In this document: piece by piece, positions 7,560 to 17,000 of the stretch
Layout of the letters: the number at the start of each line of letters is the position of its first letter
Numbering within the stretch: position 1 is the first letter of the stretch
Assembly (NCBI GenBank): GCA_964405335.1
Contig: CAYONP010000052.1
Location: forward strand, 1 to 39,753
DNA: 39,753 nucleotides
Origin: CAYONP01 sp964405335
GTDB taxonomy: Bacteria; Armatimonadota; UBA10988
Reading direction: 5' to 3'
Made by a program: the position numbers and the translations under genes
Notes under the pieces: model-generated
What the model was told of the DNA's origin: nothing
The model's database searches: none
What the model saw: only the letters and a program-made list of their open reading frames with translations

Positions 7560-8405
7560 TCAGCCCCGCGGCTGCCACAGGCTCATCGCCGTGCGGCCGA
7601 GAACCCACTCGAGGTCGTCGCCCGTCAGGCCGGGCAGCTCGTCGCGGACGATGGCCAGGATCCGGTCGTACGGCACGTCGGCGGGGATCAGCGGGTAGTT
7701 GCTGCCCCACAGGCAGCGCTGCGGCGTGTAGCGCTCGAGCACCCGCTGCGTGAAACCGTGCAGGTCGGCGTGCGGATAGGGCGCGCGCGAGTGGTTCACC
7801 TGGCAGCTCACCTTAACGTAGGCCCGTTCATAGGCGCCCAGGTCGAAGAACTCGCGCCACTCGGCATAGTCCGGGCCGCGCTCGGGGTTCGGGTGCAGCA
7901 GATGGTCGATCACCACCCGCAGTCCCTCGAACCGGCGCGTGGTGTGGACCATCGCCGGCGTCTGCTCGACCCGGGCGAGGAACTGCACCGTCACGTCGAG
8001 ACGCCGCGCCGTCTCGAGCAGTTCGTCGTGCTTGCCATAGATCACCTGGTCGGCGCGGCCGGGCTCAATCAGGTGGATGCGAAAGCCCTGGGCGCCCTGC
8101 TCGGCAACCATCTGTTCGAGCCGCCCGGCCGCACCGGGCGTGTCGAGGTCGAGCACGGCGAGGAAGGCGAAGCGCCCGGGGAAGCGCGCGACGGCGTCGT
8201 GGTGATAGCGGTTGTCCTCTTCGTACCACGGCACCTGCACGTTGAGCGCGTAGCTGACACCCGAGGCATCCATGCGCTCGACCAGTCCCTCGGCGGTGCC
8301 GTCCTCGGCGGGCAGTCGGCTGGGGCCGTTGATCTGCCACTCCTTGGTCGGGAAGCGGGTCATGTCGTGGGACCAGAGGTGCACGTGGCCGTCGACGATG
8401 GTCAT
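7560..8405 (-). CDS. Amidohydrolase-2 family metal-dependent hydrolase
   Basis: A 281-residue TIM-barrel enzyme of the amidohydrolase-2 (decarboxylase/lactonase-like) group. The metal motif is DGHVHLW (His7, His9). Later His residues occur in GFRIHLIEPG and VIDHLLHPN, and the C-terminal signature is LWGSNYP. The last ligand position is Asn rather than Asp, which is common in this family. Substrates of relatives range from lactones to aromatic acids, so none can be assigned. There is no signal peptide. It lies 47 bases downstream of the glycosylase-thioesterase fusion gene on the same strand and is probably cotranscribed. Confidence 0.87.
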   Translation of the reverse strand: MTIVDGHVHLWSHDMTRFPTKEWQINGPSRLPAEDGTAEGLVERMDASGVSYALNVQVPWYEEDNRYHHDAVARFPGRFAFLAVLDLDTPGAAGRLEQMVAEQGAQGFRIHLIEPGRADQVIYGKHDELLETARRLDVTVQFLARVEQTPAMVHTTRRFEGLRVVIDHLLHPNPERGPDYAEWREFFDLGAYERAYVKVSCQVNHSRAPYPHADLHGFTQRVLERYTPQRCLWGSNYPLIPADVPYDRILAIVRDELPGLTGDDLEWVLGRTAMSLWQPRG

Positions 8406-8452
8406 GGTGGTGTCCGCCGGTGCGAGGTTGGCCGACGGCTCGCGGGCCCCTG

Positions 8453-9553
8453 CTACCCGCCCGCCTCCGGCTCAAACCCGTCGGGCTGGATGACGAAGCG
8501 GGCCATCACTTCGTCGGGCACCGAGCGGGGGCGGCCGGTCTCGCGGTCGAGATAGACCCAGTCGGTCTCGCCCCGGGCCAGCAGCTTGCCCGTCTCGGCG
8601 TGGAAGAAGCGGTAGCGCCGGCGCGAGCGGACCCGGCGCAGGTCGGCCACCCAGGTGACCGCCTCGATTCGGTCGCCGGAGAAGGCCGGGGCGAGGTATT
8701 CGATGTGGTGCGCGCGGGCGACCCACATGCCGCCGGCGGCATACATCGCCGCCGTGCCGCCGACGGCGTCGGAGTGCGCGGTGGCCACATCCTGCATCCA
8801 CTGCACCCAGACGACGTTGTTGACATGGCCGTTCTCGTCGAGGTCGGTGGGTTGGACTTGGATTGCGTGGCGGAGGACGGGCAGGCCGGTGGCCACCGCC
8901 ACGCCGCCGCCGTTCCCGCCGCCGGTGGGTGGGTGTCCGAGTGCCGGGTCGCCCAGCAGTCGCGCCGCCTCGTCAAAGTCCTGGGCGATCTGGCTCCACT
9001 TCTCGGGGTGCAGGCTCTTCGTCCGCTGGTGGGGCATCGAAGTTGTGATCAGGTGCCCTGAGGCGTAACCACGCACCGTCTCCTCGGCCCGATGTGCCTT
9101 TGCGCCCAGCAACATCGTCACTCGCAGGCGAGGCAGCAACTCGAGCAAACCGCGCAGCCAGGGCTCGGCGTCGTCTAGATCGGCCTGGCTCGGCCCGGCC
9201 TTGTCGACCCGCCAGGGCACGACGTTCCAGATCAGGATGCGCTGCCGATCGATCCCCGCCTCGGCCAGGAAGCGGGTCATGTGGCGTGCCATGGCATCGG
9301 GATTGTCGATGCTGACGAAGCCCGTTTCGAGCGCCGCGCCGGCAGCGCTGTGGAACAGAATCAGCAGTTCCGCCTCGACCCCGCCATCACACGGGTCCGG
9401 CCGCGGAGGCTGGCATCCGGGGCCCCGCGCCGCTCGGATCTGGTCGAGGTGTCTTTCGAGCGGCGCCATGTGCGGGCGCGCCATCATCGAACCGCGGCGC
9501 CACCGCTCCGACTCCGTCGCCAACGCCGCGAGCGGTTTCTTCTGCTTGCCCAT
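8453..9553 (-). CDS. Uracil-DNA-glycosylase-like domain fused to hotdog acyl-CoA thioesterase
   Basis: A 366-residue two-domain protein. Residues about 60-200 resemble the uracil-DNA glycosylase superfamily: GFVSIDNPDAMARH, ILIWNVVPWRVD, LLPRLRVTMLLGAKAH and a terminal PHQRTKSLHPEKW block in the place of the HPS motif. The usual first motif (E-A-P-G type) reads LFHSAAGA, so catalysis is uncertain. A glycine-rich linker (about 201-222, including GGGNGGG) joins it to a 4HBT/YbgC-type thioesterase domain (about 225-355) with the active-site signature TDLDENGHVNN and a central HHIEYLAPAF strand. One uninterrupted frame runs through both domains and the linker, so this is not two genes. A DNA-repair fold joined to an acyl-CoA thioesterase is an unexpected pairing. 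Its function is unknown. Confidence 0.85.
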   Translation of the reverse strand: MGKQKKPLAALATESERWRRGSMMARPHMAPLERHLDQIRAARGPGCQPPRPDPCDGGVEAELLILFHSAAGAALETGFVSIDNPDAMARHMTRFLAEAGIDRQRILIWNVVPWRVDKAGPSQADLDDAEPWLRGLLELLPRLRVTMLLGAKAHRAEETVRGYASGHLITTSMPHQRTKSLHPEKWSQIAQDFDEAARLLGDPALGHPPTGGGNGGGVAVATGLPVLRHAIQVQPTDLDENGHVNNVVWVQWMQDVATAHSDAVGGTAAMYAAGGMWVARAHHIEYLAPAFSGDRIEAVTWVADLRRVRSRRRYRFFHAETGKLLARGETDWVYLDRETGRPRSVPDEVMARFVIQPDGFEPEAGG

Positions 9554-9604
9554 CGTTTTCCCACCACGGCGGGCTTCGCGCGCGGCGCGGCAGTGCCTCC
9601 CGCC

Positions 9605-9623
9605 GCCGACCGAGACGGTCGGC
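9605..9623. repeat. Solitary palindrome of the gaccgNNNcggtc family
   Basis: GCCGACCG-aga-CGGTCGGC is a perfect 8-3-8 hairpin in the divergent spacer between the fusion gene and the dioxygenase gene. It is the same core as the array at 10458-10593. Confidence 0.7.
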
Positions 9624-9681
9624 CAACGTCGCCGGCAGGCCGTCGCACCCTACGCGGCGAAACCCCCGGCAGGAGCCACCC

Positions 9682-10428
9682 GTGGCGCTCTCCGCCGATG
9701 AACTCCGCCTCGCCGTCGAGAAGGTCCGCACCGATGGCTTCGTCGTCTTCCCCGCCGTGCTGCCCGGCGAGCTGGTCGAGCGGCTGCACCGCGAGTTCAT
9801 GGCCGCCTTTGCCGACTACATCGCCGGCACCGAGCAGAATCGCGGGGCCAACCGGTACCAGATGCACCTGCCGTTCCGGCCGCCATTCTGCGACGATGCG
9901 GTGATCGCCAACCCGCTCGCCCTGGCGGTGATCGACGCGATCCTGGGCGGCGACTGCATCTGTCACTACTTCGCCAGCGACACGCCGCTGCCCGGCTCGG
10001 ATTACCAGCGGGTCCACTCCGACATCCACCCGCTGTTTCCCGAGTCGGACGTCACCCTGCCGGCTTATGGGCTCGTGCTCAACATCCCGCTGGTCGACTT
10101 CACGCCCGACAACGGCCCAGTCGAGATCTGGCCGGGCGGCACGCACCTGATGCCCCGCGGCGTCGACCTCGCCGCGCTGGCGCCGGCGATGCACCACGAG
10201 CCGGTGCTGATGCCCGCCGGCTCGCTGCTGATCCGCGACCTGCGCATGTGGCACCGCGGCACGCCGAACCGCTCGGACCAGCCGCGGCCGAACCTGGCGC
10301 TGATCTACGCGCGTCACTGGTTCCGCACCAAGTACCCGCCCATCCCGATCGCGCCCGAGGTCTACGCCAACCTGAGCGAGCGCGGGCGGGAGCTGTTTCG
10401 GCTCGAGGCCATCGGCGCGACCGGATGA
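9682..10428 (+). CDS. Phytanoyl-CoA dioxygenase (PhyH) family Fe(II)/2-oxoglutarate oxygenase
   Basis: A 248-residue double-stranded beta-helix oxygenase. The metal triad is His112 and Asp114 (VHSDIH) with distal His191 (RMWHRGTPN), and Arg211 (LALIYAR) is placed to bind 2-oxoglutarate. The internal GPVEIWPGGTHLMP strand is also typical of the family. Members hydroxylate small molecules, lipids or secondary metabolites; the substrate cannot be predicted. The GTG start at 9682 has GGAG about 8 bases upstream. It is divergent from the glycosylase-thioesterase gene, with a 128-base spacer that contains one palindromic repeat. A repeat array follows it. Confidence 0.9.
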   Translation: MALSADELRLAVEKVRTDGFVVFPAVLPGELVERLHREFMAAFADYIAGTEQNRGANRYQMHLPFRPPFCDDAVIANPLALAVIDAILGGDCICHYFASDTPLPGSDYQRVHSDIHPLFPESDVTLPAYGLVLNIPLVDFTPDNGPVEIWPGGTHLMPRGVDLAALAPAMHHEPVLMPAGSLLIRDLRMWHRGTPNRSDQPRPNLALIYARHWFRTKYPPIPIAPEVYANLSERGRELFRLEAIGATG

Positions 10429-10457
10429 CGCGGCGCGCGGGTTCGGACGTTTTCCGC

Positions 10458-10593
10458 GTAGGCCGACCGTCCCGGTCGGCGATGGACATGTCGACCGAGA
10501 CGGTCGGCGATGGAGATGTCGACCGAGACGGTCGACCTACGCGTCCGGCAGATGGACATGTCGACCGAGACGGTCGACCTACTCGTCCGGCAG
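10458..10593. repeat. Array of gaccgagacggtc hairpins with 42-bp tandem duplication
   Basis: Four hairpins share the core cgaccgNNNcggtcg. Two adjacent 42-bp units, 10510-10551 and 10552-10593, differ at two positions. A partial third unit lies at 10482-10509. The outer left end is gtaggccgaccgtcccggtcggc. Unit 10552-10593 includes the last five codons, counting the stop, of the nuclease-fold gene on the minus strand. Confidence 0.88.
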
Positions 10594-11349
10594 CTCGAAC
10601 GTGGTCAGCAGCGGCAGATGGTCCGACGCCTCGCCGGTCAACGGGTGGCCGACCACCTCGCAGCCGGTCAGGTGCGCGGCCAGCGGCGGTGAGGCGTAGG
10701 CGTAGTCGATCCGGCAGAACGGACCGTTGGCGCTGAAGGTGTAGCCGGCGTCGTCGTGCAGCGTGCGGTAGCAGTCGGTCCAGCCGGCGGCTCGCAGGCG
10801 CTCCTGCACCTCGGTTTGCAGCACCTCGGTGTTGTCCGGGTTGGTTTCGTGGAAGGTGGCCAGCGGCGCACCGCGGTAGAAGTCGCCCGGCGCCAGGCTG
10901 TTCAGGTCGCCGACGAGCAGCGTCAGCGCCTCGCGCTTGGGCCACATGCGGCCGAGCAGCAGGCCGAGTTCGAGCAGGCGGGTCTCTTCGCGGTGTGGAT
11001 CGAGGTGAGCATTGAACAGGTTGAGCCGCCGCCTGGCCGAGAGCCGGAGCTCGACCTCGCCGAAGCTGTGATTCATCCCGTCTCGCCAGCAGACGAACCG
11101 GTCGGCGACCAGGCCCGTCAGAACCGCCAGGTGGTAGTTCGAGCGCGAATGACAGAGCCAGCCGGTGACGCCGAGCCGCTCGGCCGCGCGGCGGAGCAGC
11201 GCCTGGCCGTCGGCCGGCCAGCCGTTGCACTCCTGCAGGCAGACGATGTCGGCCCCGGTGGCGGCGATCACCTCGACCACCTGGTCGAAATGCTCGCCGC
11301 GGCCGCCCTCGAGGATGTTGTATGAGAGGATGCGCAGTGTGGTCGGCAT
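10579..11349 (-). CDS. Endonuclease/exonuclease/phosphatase-family protein
   Basis: A 256-residue metal-dependent phosphoesterase of the DNase I/exonuclease III fold. The motifs appear in order: LSYNILEGG (Asn), VCLQECNG (metal Glu), FNAHLD, LLVGDLNS (GDxN), CRIDYAYAS and the terminal SDHLPLL (SDH). Relatives hydrolyse DNA, phosphoinositides or sphingomyelin, so the substrate is open. No signal peptide is seen. The start at 11349 is nearly forced, because the first core strand begins six residues later, and it shares its CATG with the start codon of the divergent gene at 11348. The TAG stop belongs to the repeat array at 10458-10593. Confidence 0.88.
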   Translation of the reverse strand: MPTTLRILSYNILEGGRGEHFDQVVEVIAATGADIVCLQECNGWPADGQALLRRAAERLGVTGWLCHSRSNYHLAVLTGLVADRFVCWRDGMNHSFGEVELRLSARRRLNLFNAHLDPHREETRLLELGLLLGRMWPKREALTLLVGDLNSLAPGDFYRGAPLATFHETNPDNTEVLQTEVQERLRAAGWTDCYRTLHDDAGYTFSANGPFCRIDYAYASPPLAAHLTGCEVVGHPLTGEASDHLPLLTTFELPDE

Positions 11350-13855
11350 GAGGGCGATTACGCCGCTGGTGGCCCTGCTCCTGCTGGCGCCCGCGAGCGC
11401 GCTCGAGCCGCTGCGCGCCGACGGGCCGCGGCTGATCGGCGCTGAGAGCGGCCGCGCGGTGCTGCTCTTCGGCACCAACTATCCGGCGCCGTTCGGCATT
11501 CCGTATCTCAACCTGCAGGCGAGCGGCGTCGACCCGACGCTGATCATCCGCGACGACCTGCGGCAGATCGAGCTGCTCGGCCTGAACTGCGTGCGCGTGC
11601 TGATCCACGACGCCGAGCTGATGGCCGCCGACGGCAGCCTGGTCGAGAACCAGCATCTGGCGCTGCTCGACTACCTGGTCGCCGCGGCGGCGCAGCGCGG
11701 GCTCTACCTCATCCTCACGCCGATCAGTTACGCCCGCGGCGTCGACCCGGTGCGCGTGAATGGCGAGGAGGTCTCGCTGCGCTGGCGCTTCGGCGCCGTC
11801 GGCAACCTGCTCGGCGACCCGGCGGCGCGCGACCTCTCGGCGGCCTACCTGGGTGCCCTGGCCGGCCGGCGCAACCCCTATCTCGGCACCACCTACGCCG
11901 CCGAGCCGGCGGTGGCGGCGTGGGACCTGCTCGGCCAGGCGGTGGTCGACTCGGCGACGCCGAACGAGGCGGTCAGCGCGGCGATTGACCAGTGGGTCGG
12001 CGCCCTGCGCGCCGCGGGCGTTGAGGCGCCGATCGTCTTCTGGACCGGCTCGGGCAGCGGCCCGCGGGTCGACGCGGTGCTGGCCAGCCGCGCCGACGGG
12101 ATCAGCATCTCGGCCTATCCCGGCGGCATGGGCGCGGGGATCGACGATCCGGCCAACCGCTTCCCGCTGGTCGAGACCGACTTCGGCTTGCGCCGGCCGG
12201 CGCTCGCCGAGTCGCTGCGTCTGGCGGTCGAGTTCGACTCGGCCGGCACGACGCAGGCGCATCTGCTGCCGGCGATCGCCCTCGCGCTGCGGCACGGCGG
12301 CGCGGCGGCGGCGTGTCACTTCCACTGGGAAACGGGCGCCGGCGCCTGGCTCAACAACGAGTGGCCGAGCCACTACCTGAACCTGGCCGCGACGCCCTCG
12401 CGCGCGGTGGCGCTGGCCGCCGCGGCACGCACCTTCGCCGACACGCGGCCGGGCCTGCCGCCGCCGGTCTGGCCGGTCGACTTCCACGGCGGGCCGCTCC
12501 GTGCCGAGTACCTGCCCGACACCGTGCGCTGGATGGACGAGACCTGCCTGATCCACAGCAACAGCATCGGCGAGTCGCCACCCGACCCGGCCCGGATCGA
12601 GCGGATCCTCGGCGTCGGCTCGTCGCGGCTGGTCGACTACCACGGGCTCGGCGCCTATCTCCTCGACCGCCTCGAGCCGGGCCTGTGGAGGCTGATGGTC
12701 ATGCCCGAGGCCGACGGCGTGGGCAACCCGTTCGACCGCGCGCGCTGGCAGCCGCCCGACGGCCTGCTGCCCTGCGTCATCCCCCGCGCCGCGCCGGCGG
12801 TGATGACCTTCCGCCTGCCCGACCTGCCGCCCGACTTCCGGCTCTGGTGGCTGCGCGGCACGGCCGCCGGCGCGGCCCCCGTGGCGGTGCAGCAGGCCGA
12901 GGGCTCGGCCGTGGTGGTGCGCCCCGGCGTGGCGCTGCTCAGCGCTTCGCCCGAGCGGCCGGTGACGCGACGCGACCTGGAAGCCGACCTGCCGCTGCTG
13001 CCGCCGCTGCCCTGCCCACCGCTGCTCAGCGCGGCGCTGCCGCCGGTGGCCGAGCGCGACCAGCCGCTGACCCTCACCGCCCAGGCCACCGGCGGGACCG
13101 ACCTGGAAGTCGAGCTGCGGCTGATCGATCGCCGTGGCGAGCACCAGATCCGCGGCATGAGGCCGGCGGTCGCGCTGCGCAGCACCCGCGACGTGGTCGA
13201 GCGGCGCGAGCTGGCAACGCGGTTCGAGGTCTTCCTGCCGGCGCTGGTGTTCGATTCGACCGAGGTGCGGCTGCAGTGGATCGCCCGCGACTCCGAGGGC
13301 GAGACGCGCTACCCACCCGACGGGCCGGCGGTGGTCGAGGTCGGCGCGCGGCTGCCCTACCGGCTGGTCGGCTTCGGCTACGCCGAGCACGCAGTCCAGA
13401 CCTCTGGTCTGGCCGCCGATGCGCTCGACGCGCGGTTGACCGGCGGCGCCGAGCCGGCGCGTGTCGGCCGGCACATCGAGGTCGCCCGGTTCGGCCAAAC
13501 CGGCGCGTGGACGCTGCGCGCGCCGCTGGCGCCGACCGCCGACCCGACGGCGCGCTATGACGCGGTGCGGCTCCGGGCCCGCGGACGGCCGCACCCGACG
13601 CGGGTCCGCCTGCTGCTGGTCGAGCGCGACGGCGCGGTCTGGGGCATCACCGTCGAGCTCGGCGAGGAGTATCGCGACTCGGTCATCGAAGCGCGCGAGT
13701 TCGGCTACCTGGGCGGCGGGCGCGCACGGGCGCGGATCGACCTGACCAACCTGATCGAGGCCCGCATCGAGTGCGGCGCCACGCTGCACGGCGCCGAGGC
13801 CGACGGCCGGCGCAGTGTCGACCTGGACGACCTGGCCCTCGTCGCCGGGCGGTAG
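11348..13855 (+). CDS. Secreted GH5-like TIM-barrel protein, catalytic acid apparently lost
   Basis: An 835-residue exported protein with a signal peptide (MRAITPLVALLLLAPASA). A clan-A glycoside-hydrolase-like barrel fills roughly residues 20-400: LLFGTNYPAPFG, then LRQIELLGLNCVRVLIHD and GLYLILTPISYA. After strand 4, where the acid/base appears as W-x-x-x-NE, the sequence is AAWDLLGQAVVD with no Glu. The nucleophile position keeps Glu276 in PLVETDFG. The C-terminal half (about 420-835) is a run of beta-rich domains without clear catalytic motifs. It may be a non-hydrolytic glycan-binding protein or a divergent enzyme. An in-frame ATG at 11330 is a possible alternative start. A repeat element follows the gene. 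Confidence 0.82.
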   Translation: MRAITPLVALLLLAPASALEPLRADGPRLIGAESGRAVLLFGTNYPAPFGIPYLNLQASGVDPTLIIRDDLRQIELLGLNCVRVLIHDAELMAADGSLVENQHLALLDYLVAAAAQRGLYLILTPISYARGVDPVRVNGEEVSLRWRFGAVGNLLGDPAARDLSAAYLGALAGRRNPYLGTTYAAEPAVAAWDLLGQAVVDSATPNEAVSAAIDQWVGALRAAGVEAPIVFWTGSGSGPRVDAVLASRADGISISAYPGGMGAGIDDPANRFPLVETDFGLRRPALAESLRLAVEFDSAGTTQAHLLPAIALALRHGGAAAACHFHWETGAGAWLNNEWPSHYLNLAATPSRAVALAAAARTFADTRPGLPPPVWPVDFHGGPLRAEYLPDTVRWMDETCLIHSNSIGESPPDPARIERILGVGSSRLVDYHGLGAYLLDRLEPGLWRLMVMPEADGVGNPFDRARWQPPDGLLPCVIPRAAPAVMTFRLPDLPPDFRLWWLRGTAAGAAPVAVQQAEGSAVVVRPGVALLSASPERPVTRRDLEADLPLLPPLPCPPLLSAALPPVAERDQPLTLTAQATGGTDLEVELRLIDRRGEHQIRGMRPAVALRSTRDVVERRELATRFEVFLPALVFDSTEVRLQWIARDSEGETRYPPDGPAVVEVGARLPYRLVGFGYAEHAVQTSGLAADALDARLTGGAEPARVGRHIEVARFGQTGAWTLRAPLAPTADPTARYDAVRLRARGRPHPTRVRLLLVERDGAVWGITVELGEEYRDSVIEAREFGYLGGGRARARIDLTNLIEARIECGATLHGAEADGRRSVDLDDLALVAGR

Positions 13856-13910
13856 CCGCGCGCCGGGCGGGCCGACGACGGCGCATCCGGCGCTTGTCGA
13901 AAACGTGCGG

Positions 13911-14002
13911 CAGGGGCGGGTCTCAGACCCGCCCGGTTGCCGACCAGCCCGCTCAGAGAGCGGATCCAGTCGACGCCGGGCAGGTCTGAGACCTGCCCCT
14001 AC
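13911..14002. repeat. REPIN-like element, family gggcgggtctcagacccgccc (copy 1)
   Basis: Two hairpins in opposite orientation (gggcgggtc-tca-gacccgccc and gggcaggtc-tga-gacctgccc) flank a spacer with its own hairpin (ccgctc-aga-gagcgg at 13949-13963). It lies between the convergent genes ending at 13855 and 14027, and the same element occurs inverted at 39652-39744. It could double as a bidirectional terminator. Confidence 0.88.
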
Positions 14003-14026
14003 CACGACGGATCGCGGGCTTACGAG

Positions 14027-17000
14027 CTACCGCCGCTCGATCCGGTACGAATGCTCCAGCATCGTGCTCTCACCCGGCGCCAGGCGCACCTCGCTCGGCC
14101 ACAGTTCCAGGTTGCCGCGCTGCTCGTCACGGCTCCAGTGGCTGTAGCAAGTGGTCACCCGCGCCGGGTCGAAGCGGTTGGTGATCACGTTGCCTCCGAC
14201 CGGATCGACCAGGCTCCACTCGCCGCCGGGCAGGTCGGCACCGTTGAAGCTGCGCTCCGACTGCTGGCTGCCCGCGGGCAGGGTCAGCGGGATCAGCTCG
14301 CCGCCGATGCGCAGGCTGGCCCGCTCCGGGTCGGGCAGGCGGAAGCAGGCGTGGACGCGGATGGTCGCCTCGCGCGGCTCGTCCGAGACGTTCGTCAGCC
14401 GCGAGCGGACGTGCAGCACCGGCTCGTCGGTCTCGAGCGCGAAGGTCCGCTCGAAAGCCAGGCCGTTGGCCAGCCGGCCGCGCACGGTCACCGAGCGGGC
14501 CGACGACTCGCTGACCTCATAGCCCTCGCTCCAGCCGGGCGACTGGTAAGTGATGCGGCTGAACTCCTTGTAGCCGCCGACCTTCGGGTCGATCCCACCG
14601 TCGACCGAGTCGATCTGGAGCAGCTCGGTGCCGTCGTCGGCCCAGCGCAGGCTGAACAGCCGCCCGCCGATGCCGGGCAGCACCTGCGCTTCGAGCCCCC
14701 CGCCGAAGATGGTCACCAGCGGGTAGCTCACCCCGCTCTGCGCCTGGGACTGAAGAAAGGTCTCGAGCGCGCCCCAGCCGTGGTTCTCCGAGACCGAGGT
14801 GACACCCTCGGCGCGGGCGATGCGGGCGAAGGCCTCGAGCGCCTCGGTCGCCGGGCTCTCGGCGGCCGGCACCAGCGCCTCGTCGGTGCGGCGGAAGGTC
14901 TGCCCGCCGCGCTTGGCCAGCAGTGTGTAGTAGAGCGGCAGCCGCGCCACTTCGACGCGGTGGAGTAGCGTCTCGTCGCCGGCGACGGCGGCCTCGGCGG
15001 CGTCGAACCACTCGGCGTAGCGGGCCATCGCCTCGTCGGTCTGGAACGGCGCCGTCGGCCCGACGTAGATCGGCATGTGGAAGTTGTCGTCGCTGACGGC
15101 CAGGTCGTGGATGTCGGTCAGGTAGCGCTGGATGAACGGTGACGCCGCGCCGTAGTAGGCGTCGCAGAACTCGGCGATGCCGGCTTCGACGTCGAACTCG
15201 GGGTTCCACAGCAGCTTGGCCATCAGCCAGCTGCGCAGCTCCTGGCTCTCGCTGCCGGGGGTCCAGTAGCAGGCCTCCTCGTAGATGCCGGTCACCCCGT
15301 TGTCGATGAAGAAGCGGATGTTCGGCGCCAGCACGCGCAGGTTCGGGAAGGGCTGGAGCGAGTGCGCGTAGTTGATCACATAGTCCCAGATGTGGAGGCG
15401 GTCACAGATCGCGTTCCAGCCCTTGATGTCGTCGACAAAGCTGGCGTTGTAAGCCGAGGTGGCGATCGGCCGGTTGAACTCGCACTCGATGCTGCACAGC
15501 CGCACCGCGACATTGTCCCGCGGCCGTACCTGGCGCGGCGGCTTGCGGGTGTACTGATAGGCCAGCGTGTCGATGATGATGTTCGGGTGGTCGGCCTCGA
15601 TCGCCTCGGCGATGGCGTTGACGAAGTGCAGCAGCGGCCCGCTCTGGGCGCCCTCGCGCTCGGCCAGGGCGTGGCAGTTCGGGCAGTCGCAGGCGTTGTG
15701 CCAGTCGTTCTGCGAGACGCTGATGATGGTCGCCTCGGGCGACTCGGCAATCCAGCGGCGGACGCTCTCGGTGGCGATGCGCAGCACGTCGGGGTTGGTC
15801 AGGCAGAGCTGCGTGTAGTCGCGCAGCCGCTTGCCGCCGACCTCGCTGAAGTACTCGGGGTGCGCGTCGAAGTACTGCTCAGGCGGCACCAGCGCGTTGA
15901 AGGTGTGGACGAAGCCCTTGTACGAGACCTTGCCGCCCCACTCGTGCCCGGCGCTGATCTGCGTGCCGTTGTAGCGGTTGCGCACCGCGAACTCGGGTGG
16001 CCGGTGGCGCGGGTAGTCGGTCGCCCGGTATTCGAGCAGCGGCACGTGGCGGTAGTCGAGCGCCGGCAGGTCGATTGGACCGGTGGTCGGCCAGGTGCTG
16101 CAGTCGGGAGCGAACCAGCGGCAGCCGAGGTGATCCTCGAGGAAGACATAGACCGCGTAGAGCACGCCGCGCTGCGCGCCGCCGGTCAGGTGCAGATCGG
16201 CGCCGGCCGAGCGGATGAGCAGGCCCTCGTCGCCCAGGCCGGTGGTGTCGAGGTCCGACGCCTGGCCGATGAAGAGGCCGGCGCGGCCGGCGCGCTCGGC
16301 CGGCGTGACGAGATCGAACAGCCGGCCGGTGACCTTCTCCAGGTGCGCCCGAAGGTCGCGCGCGGCGGTCTGCTCCTGCGCCGTCGGCTCGGCGGCCAGC
16401 ACGATCGCGTGGCTGTCGGGCGTGACGGAGTGCCCGTCGAGACGAAGGGTGCACGAACCGAGCTGCTGCATCTCCCTCTCCAACCGCTTCGCGGTCTGCT
16501 CGAGCCGCAGCCGCACCAGCCGCAACCGCACCGGATCACCCAGCCGGTCGGCCATGGCGTTCAGCGACTCGATCGACTGGCTCACCTGCCGCGATCGCTC
16601 ACCCAGCGTGCCGAGCGGGTCGCCACCGAAGTTCTGCCGGTCGGCATAGGCGGCAAAACCCTCGGCCGCCGCGGCATCGCCCGCCTCGCCGACCGCCGCG
16701 GCCAGAGCGCGCAGCGTCTCGGCCCCGTCGAGCGGCGCGGCCACCTCGTCCAGCCGGCGCATCCCGTCGTTGTAACCGGTGGCACCGTTGAGCACCATGT
16801 CGATCAGCATCCGCTGCCGCAGGGCGGGGTCATCGGTGGCCAGGCCGACGAGACAGGCGACGTCGGCCCGCGCCGGCCGGTCGCCCGTCCGTTCGGCCAC
16901 GGCCCGCGCGGCGGCCAGATCGCCCTGGTCAAGCTGCCAGCGGGCCAGCAGCCGGGCCTCGTCGGCGGTGAGCGCGGGCTTGGCGCGCAGTGCGGCAATC

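Noticed and set aside
7560..8405. Inactive amidohydrolase because of Asn in GSNYP
   Set aside because: Asn at this place is frequent in the amidohydrolase-2 family and the other metal ligands are present.
10100..14005. 1301-codon open frame on the minus strand across the nuclease and GH5-like genes
   Set aside because: It is antisense or out of frame to two well-supported genes, is Arg/Gly/Ala-rich without motifs, and is a normal artefact of high GC.
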